Assembly (NCBI RefSeq): GCF_019834675.1
Contig: NZ_JABUBU010000001.1
Span: 744,001 to 808,000, forward strand
DNA: 64,000 nucleotides
From: Rhodococcoides corynebacterioides
GTDB lineage: Bacteria; Actinomycetota; Actinomycetes; Mycobacteriales; Mycobacteriaceae
Direction of reading: 5' to 3'
Shown: piece after piece, positions 27,126 to 35,227 of the stretch
How the letters are laid out: every line of letters begins with the position of its first letter
Numbering within the stretch: position 1 is the stretch's first letter
Program-made: the position numbers and the translations under genes
Notes under the pieces: model-generated
Told to the model about the DNA's origin: nothing
Databases searched by the model: none
Seen by the model: the letters and a program-made list of their open reading frames with translations, nothing else

Positions 27126-27131
27126 TACACT
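27126..27131 (+). promoter_or_regulatory. TACACT -10 box of a probable leaderless DUF2200 transcript
   Basis: TACACT lies 6 bp before the GTG start of the DUF2200 gene, in an 18-bp gap after the thiolase stop, with no Shine-Dalgarno. This matches actinobacterial leaderless promoters. Confidence 0.45.
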
Positions 27132-27137
27132 CTCTTC

Positions 27138-27479
27138 GTGCATCGCATTTTCACCACCCCGGTGTCCTCGGTCTATCCGCACTACGTCACCAAGGCGGAG
27201 CGCAAGGGGCGGACCAAGGCCGAGGTGGACGAGATCCTGCGCTGGCTCACGGGTTTCGACGACGCCGAACTGGCCCGTCACCTCGCGGAGGACACCACGT
27301 TCCTCGACTTCTTCGACGCGGCGCACCTCAACCCGAACGCGCCGCTGATCACGGGGTCCGTGTGCGGGGTGCGCGTGGAGAACGTCGAGGACCCCCTCAT
27401 GCAGAACATCCGCCGGCTGGACAAGCTGATCGACGAGCTGGCCAAGGGCCGTCCGATGGAGAAAATTCTGCGGACTTGA
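27138..27479 (+). CDS. DUF2200 family protein
   Basis: 113 residues starting at GTG 27138. Strongly conserved family features are visible: [14 protein letters not shown] at the N-terminus, [28 protein letters not shown] and the C-terminal [21 protein letters not shown]2200 proteins are small cytosolic proteins of unknown biochemical role, often single genes. It stands apart from both neighbouring systems. A large palindrome follows 21 bp after the stop. Confidence 0.88.
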   Translation: MHRIFTTPVSSVYPHYVTKAERKGRTKAEVDEILRWLTGFDDAELARHLAEDTTFLDFFDAAHLNPNAPLITGSVCGVRVENVEDPLMQNIRRLDKLIDELAKGRPMEKILRT

Positions 27480-27500
27480 TTCGGCGGCACCGGGCGGCAC

Positions 27501-27574
27501 CTGCCTGGATGCACACGACTCGGCCCGATCGACGGATACCCGCCGATCGGGCCGACCTGTGTGCGCTGGGGCAG
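27501..27574 (+). repeat. Palindromic element A, left of the nitrilase cluster
   Basis: A 74-bp imperfect palindrome. The inner arms contain CCCGATC and GATCGGG, the outer ones CTGCC and GGCAG. Its reverse complement aligns along nearly its whole length with the element at 35147-35222, so the two copies lie in opposite orientation on either side of the eight-gene cluster. It may terminate DUF2200 transcription or be a mobile REP/MITE-like repeat. The rest of 27575-27744 holds only the leader of the next gene. Confidence 0.65.
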
Positions 27575-27744
27575 GTCGATCCAAGGAGCGTCGCCGCGTG
27601 TCGTCCGGGTTACGCGAGTGAGCACAACGAAACACAGTGGTGTTCCAGCGATGACCAACCGGACACGCGCCGAGCGTGTACTCGATGTCGAAGGCGCACC
27701 ACAGGTTTCGGTCCCGCGCCTTCCACGACTCCGGGAGGCACGCC

Positions 27745-28269
27745 ATGGCCGCGTTCGATCAGACCATCCTCGACAACATGTCCGCCTCGCTGGCGGAGAT
27801 CCCGCACCCGTCGTTGCCCAAGGGCAGCACCATCTACGGCGGCACCAAGATCTTCCCGGACTACAAGGCGGAGAACGGCGAGTCCTACTTCACCCTGGTG
27901 CACGGTATCGCGCACGAGTCGTCCGTCAGTTTCGTCGCCGTCCTCCAAGCCACCCGCGCGCTGCGGAAGGGCTACGAGTCGGCGATGTACTTCTACGGTC
28001 CCGGTGCGATCAACTGCCTCGCGACGCGCGGGTTCCCCACCACCGGAGATTCCGGCTTCCCCGGCGAGCAGAACATCAACGACGCGCTGGCGACGTTCAT
28101 CTCCGAGGGTGGCACCGTTTTCTGCTGCCGCTTCGGGCTCGCGCTGCACGGTGGCCGCGAGGAGGACCTCATCGAGGGTGTCGTGCCCGCGCATCCGTTG
28201 GACGTGCAGGACGCGCTGATCCACTACGCACGCAAGGGCGCGATCATCAACTCCACGTACATGGTCTGA
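27745..28269 (+). CDS. MSMEG_0572 family (nitrogen-starvation cluster) protein
   Basis: 174 residues from the ATG at 27745, which has GGGAGG upstream. It is recognised as the MSMEG_0572/Sll0783-type family that starts Nit1C clusters; its activity is not established. Visible conserved blocks are IYGGTKIFPDYKAENGESYF, AMYFYGPGAINCLATRGFP and GEQNINDALATFI, with two Cys near GTVFCCRFGLALHG. The glycine-rich, DsrE-like appearance suggests a small alpha/beta fold. First gene of the cluster, 13 bp before the radical SAM gene. Confidence 0.85.
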   Translation: MAAFDQTILDNMSASLAEIPHPSLPKGSTIYGGTKIFPDYKAENGESYFTLVHGIAHESSVSFVAVLQATRALRKGYESAMYFYGPGAINCLATRGFPTTGDSGFPGEQNINDALATFISEGGTVFCCRFGLALHGGREEDLIEGVVPAHPLDVQDALIHYARKGAIINSTYMV

Positions 28270-28282
28270 GGGGGCGAGACCC

Positions 28283-29356
28283 GTGTCCGACGCCACCGTA
28301 CGAACGAGGAACCACCGGGTGGACCTCGCGCTGCTCGGCATCAGGGGCACGCCTCCGGTGCGACGGACGGCCGGGGCGGGCCCGAGCGACGACGGTCATC
28401 TGAGCATCGAGGGACTGGGTGCCGCGTTGCCCCGCAATCCAGCGAGTCCCTATGTGCTGGAGGGGGATCGGGTCCTCTTCGACGGCGACGACATCGGTCT
28501 CGACGTCGCCGCCATCGCGCGGCCGGCGTTCTACGACCTCACCACCGACGAGGGTGTGCCCTACGAGAAGCTCGCCAAGCTGCACGGCATCGGCGTTCTC
28601 GCGAGCACCGTGGTGCAGACCTGCATCCGCTACGACGAGTCGCAGCGCTGCCGCTTCTGCTCGATCGAGGAGTCGCTCCGCTCCGGGGCCACCGTCGCGG
28701 TGAAGAAGCCTGCGGACCTGGCCGCGGTCGCCGAGGCCGCCGTGCGTCTGGACGGCATCACGCAGATGGTCCTCACCACGGGGACGTCGGCCGGGCGCGA
28801 CCGCGGCGCGCTGCACCTGGCCCGGTGCGTACGCGCGGTGCGCGCCGCGGTGCCGGACCTGCCGATCCAGGTGCAGTGCGAACCTCCGGGCGACCTCGCG
28901 ACCATCCAGGAGCTGTACGACGCGGGTGCGCGGTCGATCGGCATTCACGTCGAGTCGCTCGACGACGACGTGCGTCGCCGCTGGATGCCGGGCAAGGCGT
29001 CGGTGTCCCTCGCCGAGTACCGCGCGGCCTGGGTCGAGGCGGTGCGGGTGTTCGGCCGCAACCAAGTGTCGACCTATCTGCTGGTGGGGCTGGGTGAGAA
29101 CCCCGACGAGGTGGTCGCGGGTGCCCGCGAGCTGATCGAGATGGGGGTCTACCCGTTCGTCGTGCCGTTCCGGCCGCATCCCGGCACGCTGGCGGTCGAC
29201 GTGGACGGGGCCGGCGCACCGTCCGCCGAGCTGCTCACCGACGTCAGCGTCCGCGTCGCCGCTGCGCTGACCGAGGCCGGAATGCTCGGTGCCGATCAGC
29301 AAGCGGGGTGCGCCGCCTGCGGCGCGTGCTCGGTCCTGCAGACGATGGGCGGCTGA
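28283..29356 (+). CDS. MSMEG_0568 family radical SAM protein
   Basis: 357 residues, GTG start. The expected [4Fe-4S]/SAM cysteines are Cys114, Cys123 and Cys126 (CIRYDESQRCRFC), spaced CX8CX2C rather than the canonical CX3CX2C. A C-terminal CAACGAC (Cys343, 346, 349) could bind an auxiliary iron-sulfur cluster. TIM-barrel features include LTTGTSAGRDRG and QVQCEPPGDL. Its family is named from M. smegmatis MSMEG_0568; the reaction is unknown. It is placed between the first cluster protein and the GNAT-AIR synthase fusion, with 1 bp after its stop before the next ATG. Confidence 0.9.
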   Translation: MSDATVRTRNHRVDLALLGIRGTPPVRRTAGAGPSDDGHLSIEGLGAALPRNPASPYVLEGDRVLFDGDDIGLDVAAIARPAFYDLTTDEGVPYEKLAKLHGIGVLASTVVQTCIRYDESQRCRFCSIEESLRSGATVAVKKPADLAAVAEAAVRLDGITQMVLTTGTSAGRDRGALHLARCVRAVRAAVPDLPIQVQCEPPGDLATIQELYDAGARSIGIHVESLDDDVRRRWMPGKASVSLAEYRAAWVEAVRVFGRNQVSTYLLVGLGENPDEVVAGARELIEMGVYPFVVPFRPHPGTLAVDVDGAGAPSAELLTDVSVRVAAALTEAGMLGADQQAGCAACGACSVLQTMGG

Positions 29357-29357
29357 G

Positions 29358-30755
29358 ATGACCGTCGACCTGTCCGTTCTCACCGGGCCACCCGCGACGC
29401 CCACCGCACCGTTCCTGGTGCGGCAGGCGGACTCCGTCGCCGACCTGGCCGCGTACCGGTCGCTGCGCCGACAGGCGTTCGTGGTCGAGCAGGGGCTGTT
29501 CGACGGGACCGACCTCGACGAGGTGGACGACGATCCCCGCACGGTGGTCCTGGTGGCCACCGCTCCCGACGGCACGGTCCTCGGCGGCGTGCGTGTCGCA
29601 CCCCGAACGGAACCCGATTCCGGCTGGTGGGCGGGGAGCCGGCTCGTCGTCGCGCGGGGGAGTCGTCGCGGCACCGTGGGTCCGGCCCTCGTGCGAGCCG
29701 CGTGCGCGTTCGTGGAGACGGCGGGCGTGCTGCGGTTCGACGCGGTGGTGCAGGCACGACACGCGGAGATGTTCGCGTCGATCGGCTGGATCACGACGGA
29801 ACGGACCGCGGTGAACGGCACGCCCCACGTGGTGATGCGGTGGCCGATCGGTGCGGTGCAGCGTCTGGTCGACTCGACCAAAGCCGTGCTCGCCGCCGCA
29901 CTCGCGCCGTTCGCCGACGCGCGGATGGGGCTGGGCGGCAGCGGGTTCCGCGGCGACGACGGCGCTCCCGTTCCCGGCTCCGACCTCGTCGCCGCGTGCG
30001 ATGCCATCGTCCCGTCGATGGTCGAACGCGATCCGGAGTGGGCGGGATGGTGCGCCGCCCTGGTGAACGTCAACGACCTGTCGGCGATGGGGGCCGCTCC
30101 GGTCGGCCTGCTCGATGCGGTCGGCGCGCCCACGGCGTCGCACCTCGCCCGCGTCGTGCGCGGTCTGGCCCGGGCGTCGCAGGTCTGGGGCGTTCCGGTG
30201 CTCGGTGGCCACACGCAGGTCGGGGTCCCGGCGGCCCTGTCCGTGACGGCACTCGGACGGACGCCGTCGCCGGTGCCCGCGGGCGGCGGACGGGTGGGTG
30301 ACCACCTGCGTCTCACCGTCGATCTCGGCGGTGGCTGGCGCCCCGGATACACCGGAACGCAATGGGATTCGACCTCGACCCGCTCGTCGGACGAGTTGCG
30401 CGCGATGGGTTCGTTCGTGGCGCGGGCCGCGCCACATGCGGCGAAGGACGTGAGTATGGCGGGCCTCGCCGGCACCGCGGGCATGCTCGCCGAGGCGTCG
30501 GGCACCGGCGTCGAACTCGACGTGACCGCGATACCGCGACCCGACGGCGTCGACACGGGTCGGTGGCTCACCTGCTTCCCCGGCTTCGCCATGATCACGG
30601 CCGACCGCCCGGGACACACCGTCCCGGACGCGGGCCCGGCCACGACCGCCGTCTGCGGACGGCTCACCTCCACTCCGGGCGTCACCTTGCGGTGGCCCGA
30701 CGGAGTGACCACCACTGCGGTCGAGTCCGCAGTCACAGGATTGGGACGAGCATGA
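29358..30755 (+). CDS. MSMEG_0567-type GNAT acetyltransferase fused to AIR synthase-like domain
   Basis: 465 residues. The N-terminal GNAT-like domain (about 18-165) has AYRSLRRQAFVVEQGLF and the acyl-CoA loop area LVVARGSRRGTVGPAL. The C-terminal part (about 185-460) resembles AIR synthase/PurM and selenophosphate synthetase-type ATP-binding proteins: GLGGSGFRGDDGAP, ALVNVNDLSAMGA, VPVLGGHTQVG. In cyanobacteria the two halves are separate (Sll0786, Sll0787); here they are one protein, as in mycobacteria. The ATG at 29358 is 1 bp after the upstream stop. It overlaps the nitrilase gene by 4 bp. Suggests ATP-dependent cyclisation or activation plus acyl transfer. Confidence 0.88.
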   Translation: MTVDLSVLTGPPATPTAPFLVRQADSVADLAAYRSLRRQAFVVEQGLFDGTDLDEVDDDPRTVVLVATAPDGTVLGGVRVAPRTEPDSGWWAGSRLVVARGSRRGTVGPALVRAACAFVETAGVLRFDAVVQARHAEMFASIGWITTERTAVNGTPHVVMRWPIGAVQRLVDSTKAVLAAALAPFADARMGLGGSGFRGDDGAPVPGSDLVAACDAIVPSMVERDPEWAGWCAALVNVNDLSAMGAAPVGLLDAVGAPTASHLARVVRGLARASQVWGVPVLGGHTQVGVPAALSVTALGRTPSPVPAGGGRVGDHLRLTVDLGGGWRPGYTGTQWDSTSTRSSDELRAMGSFVARAAPHAAKDVSMAGLAGTAGMLAEASGTGVELDVTAIPRPDGVDTGRWLTCFPGFAMITADRPGHTVPDAGPATTAVCGRLTSTPGVTLRWPDGVTTTAVESAVTGLGRA

Positions 30756-31654
30756 TCACGATTTCCGTAGCGGCGCAACGGTTCGGTCGCGACATGGAGG
30801 AATCCTTCGCCACCATCGGGCGCCTGATCGACGAGGCGCGCCGCCGAGACACGTCGTTGCTGGTGCTCCCGGAGGCATGTCTCGGGGGCTACCTGCCGAG
30901 TCTCGGCGGCGGCGACGAGTCCGAGGAGACCCGACAGCGCCGACTCCGCAACCTGCCGCCGGCGCTGGACCTCGACGGTCCCGAGATCGCTCGTGTGGCG
31001 GCGATGGCGGGCGGCATGGTGGTGACCTTCGGATTCTGCGAGGCGGACGGAGCGGACCGCTACAACGCGGCCGTGACGGTCCACGGGGACGGCGTGCTGG
31101 GCTCGTACCGCAAGGTGCACCAGCCGCTCGGGGAGAACCTCTGCTACGCAGCAGGTTCCGAGTACCGGGCGTTCGACACCCCGGTCGGTCGGATGGGGAT
31201 GCAGATCTGTTACGACAAGGCTTTCCCGGAGGCCGCGCGTGAGCTCGCGCTCGACGGCGCCGAGATCATCACCTCCCTCTCGGCCTGGCCGACGTCCCGA
31301 ACGGGGCGCGCCGAGAACATGGCCGACGACCGGTGGACTCACCGCTTCGACATCTATGACCGGGCCCGCGCGCTCGAGAACCAGGTGGTGTGGGTGGCGT
31401 CGAACCAGGCCGGATCCTTCGGCTCGCTCGACTTCGTCTGCAGCGCCAAGATCGTCGGACCGGGCGGTGAGGTCCTGGCGGGGACCGGGGTGCGCCCCGG
31501 TCTCGCGACGGCCACCCTCGACGTCCGAGACGCCATCGCGGCGGCACGCGGCGGAGGCATGTACAACCTGCGCGACCGGCGACCGTCGGTGTACGGCACG
31601 TTGGTCGACGACGACAGCATGTCGCGCGTGGATCGGGTGATGAGCCGTGCCTGA
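30752..31654 (+). CDS. Nitrilase-superfamily carbon-nitrogen hydrolase (Nit1 type)
   Basis: 300 residues. The catalytic triad is intact: Glu41 (LPEACLGG), Lys121 (YRKVHQP) and Cys153 (QICYDKAFPE; TGT codon at 31208-31210). It hydrolyses C-N bonds in nitriles or amides through a Cys thioester. This is the defining gene of the Nit1C cluster, which is reported to be needed for cyanide assimilation in a Pseudomonas strain. The true substrate here is not established. It overlaps the upstream gene by 4 bp and the MSMEG_0570-type gene by 8 bp. A degenerate paralogue lies at 33208. Confidence 0.9.
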   Translation: MITISVAAQRFGRDMEESFATIGRLIDEARRRDTSLLVLPEACLGGYLPSLGGGDESEETRQRRLRNLPPALDLDGPEIARVAAMAGGMVVTFGFCEADGADRYNAAVTVHGDGVLGSYRKVHQPLGENLCYAAGSEYRAFDTPVGRMGMQICYDKAFPEAARELALDGAEIITSLSAWPTSRTGRAENMADDRWTHRFDIYDRARALENQVVWVASNQAGSFGSLDFVCSAKIVGPGGEVLAGTGVRPGLATATLDVRDAIAAARGGGMYNLRDRRPSVYGTLVDDDSMSRVDRVMSRA

Positions 31655-31952
31655 GATGACCTTCACCGTGCAATGGCCCGACGGACGTCGACGGCGGTAT
31701 TACTCGCCGTCCCTCGTGATCACCGAGCACCTCACCGTCGGTGCTCGATACGAAGTCGGGGACTTCCTCGACCGCAGCGCGGCCGCATTGACCGAGGCGA
31801 GCGACCGCGTGCAGGCGAAGTACGGGTTCCCGTGCTCCTCGGCGGCCGCGAGCCTGCGCGACATCCGGACCGCCGCCGCTGGGACGTCGGGCTCCGTCGA
31901 GGTTCTCGCGTTCGAGGGTGCTGTGTCCGAGAGTGCAGGGGGTGGGCGATGA
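31647..31952 (+). CDS. MSMEG_0570 family protein
   Basis: 101 residues from GTG 31647, or 98 from ATG 31656. A small cytosolic protein of the nitrogen-starvation cluster family, with MTFTVQWPDG, SPSLVITEHLTVGARYEV and a C-terminal YGFPCSSAAASLRDI. No catalytic motif is recognised. Its conserved place between the nitrilase and the flavoprotein suggests an accessory role. It overlaps both neighbours. Confidence 0.82.
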   Translation: MPEMTFTVQWPDGRRRRYYSPSLVITEHLTVGARYEVGDFLDRSAAALTEASDRVQAKYGFPCSSAAASLRDIRTAAAGTSGSVEVLAFEGAVSESAGGGR

Positions 31953-33199
31953 CCGAGCATCACACCGCCGTCGTGATCGGCGCGGGCCAAGCCGGACTCT
32001 CCATGAGTTGGCACCTGACGCAGCGGGGCGTCGACCACGTGGTCCTCGAGCGGGACACCACCGCGCACGAGTGGATCGACGGCCGCTGGGACAACTTCAC
32101 CCTGGTGACCCCGAACTGGCAGTGCGTCCTGCCCGGATACGCCTACGACGGGGACGATCCCGACGGGTTCATGACACGGGACCTGGTGTACGACTTCGTC
32201 CGTCGCTACGCCGACTCGTTCGACGCGCCGGTGCGCGAGCACGTGGCGGTCCACTCGCTACGGCAGCGACTCGGCGGCGGCTACCACCTCGAGACGTCGG
32301 CCGGGGCGATGACCGCCGATCAGGTGGTGGTGGCCGTCGGCGGCTACCACCTTCCGTCGATTCCCCGCCTGGCGGAACGCATCTCACCGGACGTCACGCA
32401 GATCCACTCGTCGCGGTATCGCAGCGGCGCCGCACTGCCGGACGGCGCCGTGCTGGTCGTCGGGACGGGGCAGTCGGGCGCCCAGATCGCCGAGGATCTG
32501 CATCTCGAGGGGCGGCAGGTCCATCTGGTCGCCGGATCCGCACCGCGCGTGGCACGGTTCTACCGCGGACGTGACTGCGTGGCGTGGTTGCAGGACATGG
32601 GCGTCTACGACGTCTCGATCGCCGACCATGCGGGCGGACTCGCCAAGCGCGAGAGCACCAACCACTACGTGACGGGGCGGGACGGCGGACGTGACATCGA
32701 CCTGCGTGCGTTCGCACTCGAAGGGATGCGCCTTTACGGGCGGCTCACCGACGTCGACGCGGACGGTGTTCTTCGGTTCGCGCCGACCCTCGAGCAGTCG
32801 CTGGATGCGGCGGATGCCGTGGCCGACGGCATCAAGAACGACATCGACGCCTATGTCGCTGCGGCCGGCATCGACGCGCCCACCGAGCCGCGCTACACCC
32901 CGGTGTGGCGACCGGACGTCGAACCGACCGAGCTGGACCTCGCCGCCGCGGGCATCACGTCGGTGGTGTGGGCGGTCGGGTTCCGGCGCGACTATCGGTG
33001 GGTGAAGGTCGGAGTGTTCGACGGCGAGGGGCATCCCGCCCACGTCCGCGGTGTCACCGGTGCCGAGGGTCTCTGCTTCCTGGGTCTGCCGTGGCAGAAC
33101 ACCTGGGGTTCGGGACGTTTCGCGGCCATCGCCCGCGACGCGGAGTACCTCGCCGAACACCTGGCGTCGATCTCCTCCCGCGAGCCGGCCGGAGTCTGA
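31949..33199 (+). CDS. MSMEG_0569 family flavin-dependent oxidoreductase
   Basis: 416-residue FAD protein with the layout of flavin monooxygenases. The FAD motif VIGAGQAGLSMS is at residues 9-20. The second dinucleotide motif VVGTGQSGAQIAED is at about 170. An ATG-type C-terminal FAD motif area is FLGLPWQNTWGSGRF. NAD(P)H and oxygen use are inferred from the fold. The ATG at 31949 overlaps the previous stop. Probably oxidises an intermediate made by the radical SAM and AIR synthase-like enzymes; no biochemical role is known to me. Confidence 0.9.
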   Translation: MTEHHTAVVIGAGQAGLSMSWHLTQRGVDHVVLERDTTAHEWIDGRWDNFTLVTPNWQCVLPGYAYDGDDPDGFMTRDLVYDFVRRYADSFDAPVREHVAVHSLRQRLGGGYHLETSAGAMTADQVVVAVGGYHLPSIPRLAERISPDVTQIHSSRYRSGAALPDGAVLVVGTGQSGAQIAEDLHLEGRQVHLVAGSAPRVARFYRGRDCVAWLQDMGVYDVSIADHAGGLAKRESTNHYVTGRDGGRDIDLRAFALEGMRLYGRLTDVDADGVLRFAPTLEQSLDAADAVADGIKNDIDAYVAAAGIDAPTEPRYTPVWRPDVEPTELDLAAAGITSVVWAVGFRRDYRWVKVGVFDGEGHPAHVRGVTGAEGLCFLGLPWQNTWGSGRFAAIARDAEYLAEHLASISSREPAGV

Positions 33200-33207
33200 G
33201 GCGCACC

Positions 33208-34077
33208 GTGGTCACGACGCGCGTCGGGGCGCTCGCCGGGCACTTCGGACGGGACGTCGACCGATGTGTCGACAAGGTCGTGGGGATCATCGAGGACGGT
33301 CACCGCCGCGGGGTCGATCTGATCGTGTTCCCCGACGCGTGCCTCGGCGGTTATCTCGGCGACCTGACCGACCCCGACGTGGACGACCTGCCCCCGGCGC
33401 TGGACCCCCGCGGCCCCGAACTGACGCGGATCGTCGGGGCCGCCGGCGGCATGACCGTCTGCCTCGGCTACACGGAGTGTGCCGTCGGCGAGCGCTACAA
33501 CGCGGCGGTCTGTCTCACCGGTGACGGGATCCTCGGCTCGCACCGCAAGGTGCATCGGCCCGCCGGGGAGCATCTGGCCTATGCGGCGGGGGAGTCGTTC
33601 TCCGCCTTCGACACTCCCGTCGGGCGCATGGGGCTGCTCATCGACTACGACAAGACGTTCCCGGAGGCCGCCCGCACCCTTGCCCTCGACGGTGCCCGCG
33701 TGATCGCGGCACTGTCCGCGTGGCCCGCCAGCGTCACCGACCGGGCGTCGAAGTTGGCGAACGACAGGCAGTCTCGCCTGTTCGACCTCTACGACGGAGC
33801 GCGGGCGGCGGAGAATCAAGTGGTGCTGCTGTCGTCCAACCACACCGGCGTCATGGGCTCGCTGCGGTTCCTGGGGCAGGCGAAGGTGGTCGGCCCCGGC
33901 GGCGAGGTGCTGTGCCGCACACGGGACAAGGGGGGTTTGGCGTGGTGCGACCTCGACATCGACGCGGAGGTCGAGCGGGCCCGCCGCACCTTGCACCATC
34001 TGTGCGAACGGCGTCCGGAAACTTATCGCTCCCACCACCGTGTCGACCAGGGGGACCCGTGCGCGTCGCACTCCTGA
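33208..34077 (+). CDS. Nitrilase paralogue lacking catalytic Cys and Glu (probable pseudoenzyme)
   Basis: 289 residues from GTG 33208, clearly homologous to the nitrilase encoded at 30752 (shared blocks RYNAAV, GSxRKVHxP, FDTPVGRMG, YDKxFPEAAR). The active-site Glu is Asp43 (FPDACLGG; GAC at 33334-33336). The nucleophilic Cys is Asp146 (LLIDYDKTFPE; GAC at 33643-33645). Only Lys114 is kept. The frame is intact and the rest of the fold conserved, so this is not simple decay. It may form a regulatory or structural partner of the active paralogue. Its 3' end overlaps the glycosyltransferase gene by 19 bp. Confidence 0.88.
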   Translation: MVTTRVGALAGHFGRDVDRCVDKVVGIIEDGHRRGVDLIVFPDACLGGYLGDLTDPDVDDLPPALDPRGPELTRIVGAAGGMTVCLGYTECAVGERYNAAVCLTGDGILGSHRKVHRPAGEHLAYAAGESFSAFDTPVGRMGLLIDYDKTFPEAARTLALDGARVIAALSAWPASVTDRASKLANDRQSRLFDLYDGARAAENQVVLLSSNHTGVMGSLRFLGQAKVVGPGGEVLCRTRDKGGLAWCDLDIDAEVERARRTLHHLCERRPETYRSHHRVDQGDPCASHS

Positions 34078-35120
34078 CCTACTCCACCAAACCGCGCGGC
34101 GGCGTCGTGCATACCGTCGAACTGGCGGAGGCACTGGCCGCCGCCGGAGCCGACGTCACGCTGTGGTCGCTCGCACGTGGGGGCGACGAGGGCTTCTACC
34201 GTCCGATCGATCCCGCCGTCACAGTCCGGCTGGTGCCGTTCCCGCACCGTGAGGCCGAGTCGGTCGGTGACCGGATCCTGCGCTCGATCGCGTTGCTCGG
34301 CAGCGCGTTCGAGGCCGACTCGGCGGACATCGTCCACGCCCAGGACTGCATCTCGGCCAATGCTGTCGGGCGTTGCATCCGCACGATTCATCACCTCGAG
34401 ACCTTCACCACGCCCGCCCTGGCCGCCTGTCACGAGAAGGCCATCGTGCAGCCCTACGCGCATCTCTGCGTGTCGCGGTCCGTCGCGGACGAGGTGGCCG
34501 CGGGCTGGGGCCTCGACCCGACCGTCATCCCGAACGGTGTCGACGCGGCGCGATTCGCGACGGCGGACGGCGACGGGTGGCGGGCTCGCTTGGGTCGGTA
34601 CGTCCTCGCGGTGGGCGGGATCGAACCGCGGAAGGGCAGCCTCGACCTGCTCGAGGCGTATGCGGTGCTGCGCGAGCGGCGTCCCGACGTGCGGTTGGTC
34701 TTCGCCGGGGGTGAGACCTTGTTCGATTACCGCGACTACCGCGCGCGGTTCGACGCGCGACTCGCCGAGCTGGGCGGGACGCCGCCGGTGGTCCTGGGCA
34801 CCGTCGACCACGACGTGCTCCCGTCCGTCGTGGCCGGCGCCGCGGCGTTCGCGTTCCTCTCGACCAAGGAGGGGTTCGGGTTGGCCGCGATGGAGGCGCT
34901 GGCGGCGTCGGTCCCCGTGGTGGTCCGCGACCTGCCGGTTTTCCGGGAGGTGTTCGGGCACGCCGTGCGTTACGGGGGATCCACCGAGGCGACAGCCGAC
35001 GCCCTGGAGTCGGCGATGGACTCGGATTCACTGGCGGCCGCGGGGCGTGCGCTCGCGGGGTCGCTCACCTGGGCCGACGCCGCCGCCCGGCACCTCGAGT
35101 TCTACGAGCGCGTGGGGTGA
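34059..35120 (+). CDS. MSMEG_0565 family glycosyltransferase (GT4)
   Basis: 353-residue GT-B fold transferase. The N-terminal acceptor domain starts RVALLTYSTKPRGGVVHTVEL. The C-terminal nucleotide-sugar domain has AVGGIEPRKGSLDLL and the catalytic EX7E-type segment STKEGFGLAAMEALAASVP. The GTG at 34059 lies inside the paralogous nitrilase gene. A sugar transferase at the end of the cluster suggests that the final product is glycosylated. Last gene of the cluster, followed by palindromic element B. Confidence 0.88.
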   Translation: MRVALLTYSTKPRGGVVHTVELAEALAAAGADVTLWSLARGGDEGFYRPIDPAVTVRLVPFPHREAESVGDRILRSIALLGSAFEADSADIVHAQDCISANAVGRCIRTIHHLETFTTPALAACHEKAIVQPYAHLCVSRSVADEVAAGWGLDPTVIPNGVDAARFATADGDGWRARLGRYVLAVGGIEPRKGSLDLLEAYAVLRERRPDVRLVFAGGETLFDYRDYRARFDARLAELGGTPPVVLGTVDHDVLPSVVAGAAAFAFLSTKEGFGLAAMEALAASVPVVVRDLPVFREVFGHAVRYGGSTEATADALESAMDSDSLAAAGRALAGSLTWADAAARHLEFYERVG

Positions 35121-35146
35121 TGGGCCGGGGTGCTGGGCCCCGCGGG

Positions 35147-35222
35147 CATGCCCTGGTGCACACAGGTCGCACCCGATCGGCGGGATCCCGTCGATCGGGG
35201 CGACTCGTGTGCACTGAGGCAG
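35147..35222 (-). repeat. Palindromic element B, right of the nitrilase cluster
   Basis: A 76-bp imperfect palindrome with arms around TGCACAC...GTGTGCA and CCGATCGGCGGG...CCCGTCGATCGG. It matches the reverse complement of element A at 27501-27574 at most positions. It sits between the convergent stops of the glycosyltransferase (+) and the Rv3311-like gene (-), so terminator function is plausible. Sequence kinship with A is beyond what independent terminators would need. Confidence 0.65.
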
Positions 35223-35227
35223 GTCGG

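Noticed and set aside
27609..27633. GTTAC...GAAAC as a GlnR box before the nitrilase cluster
   Set aside because: Half-sites are about 15 bp apart rather than the roughly 6 bp expected, so nitrogen control by GlnR is not supported here.
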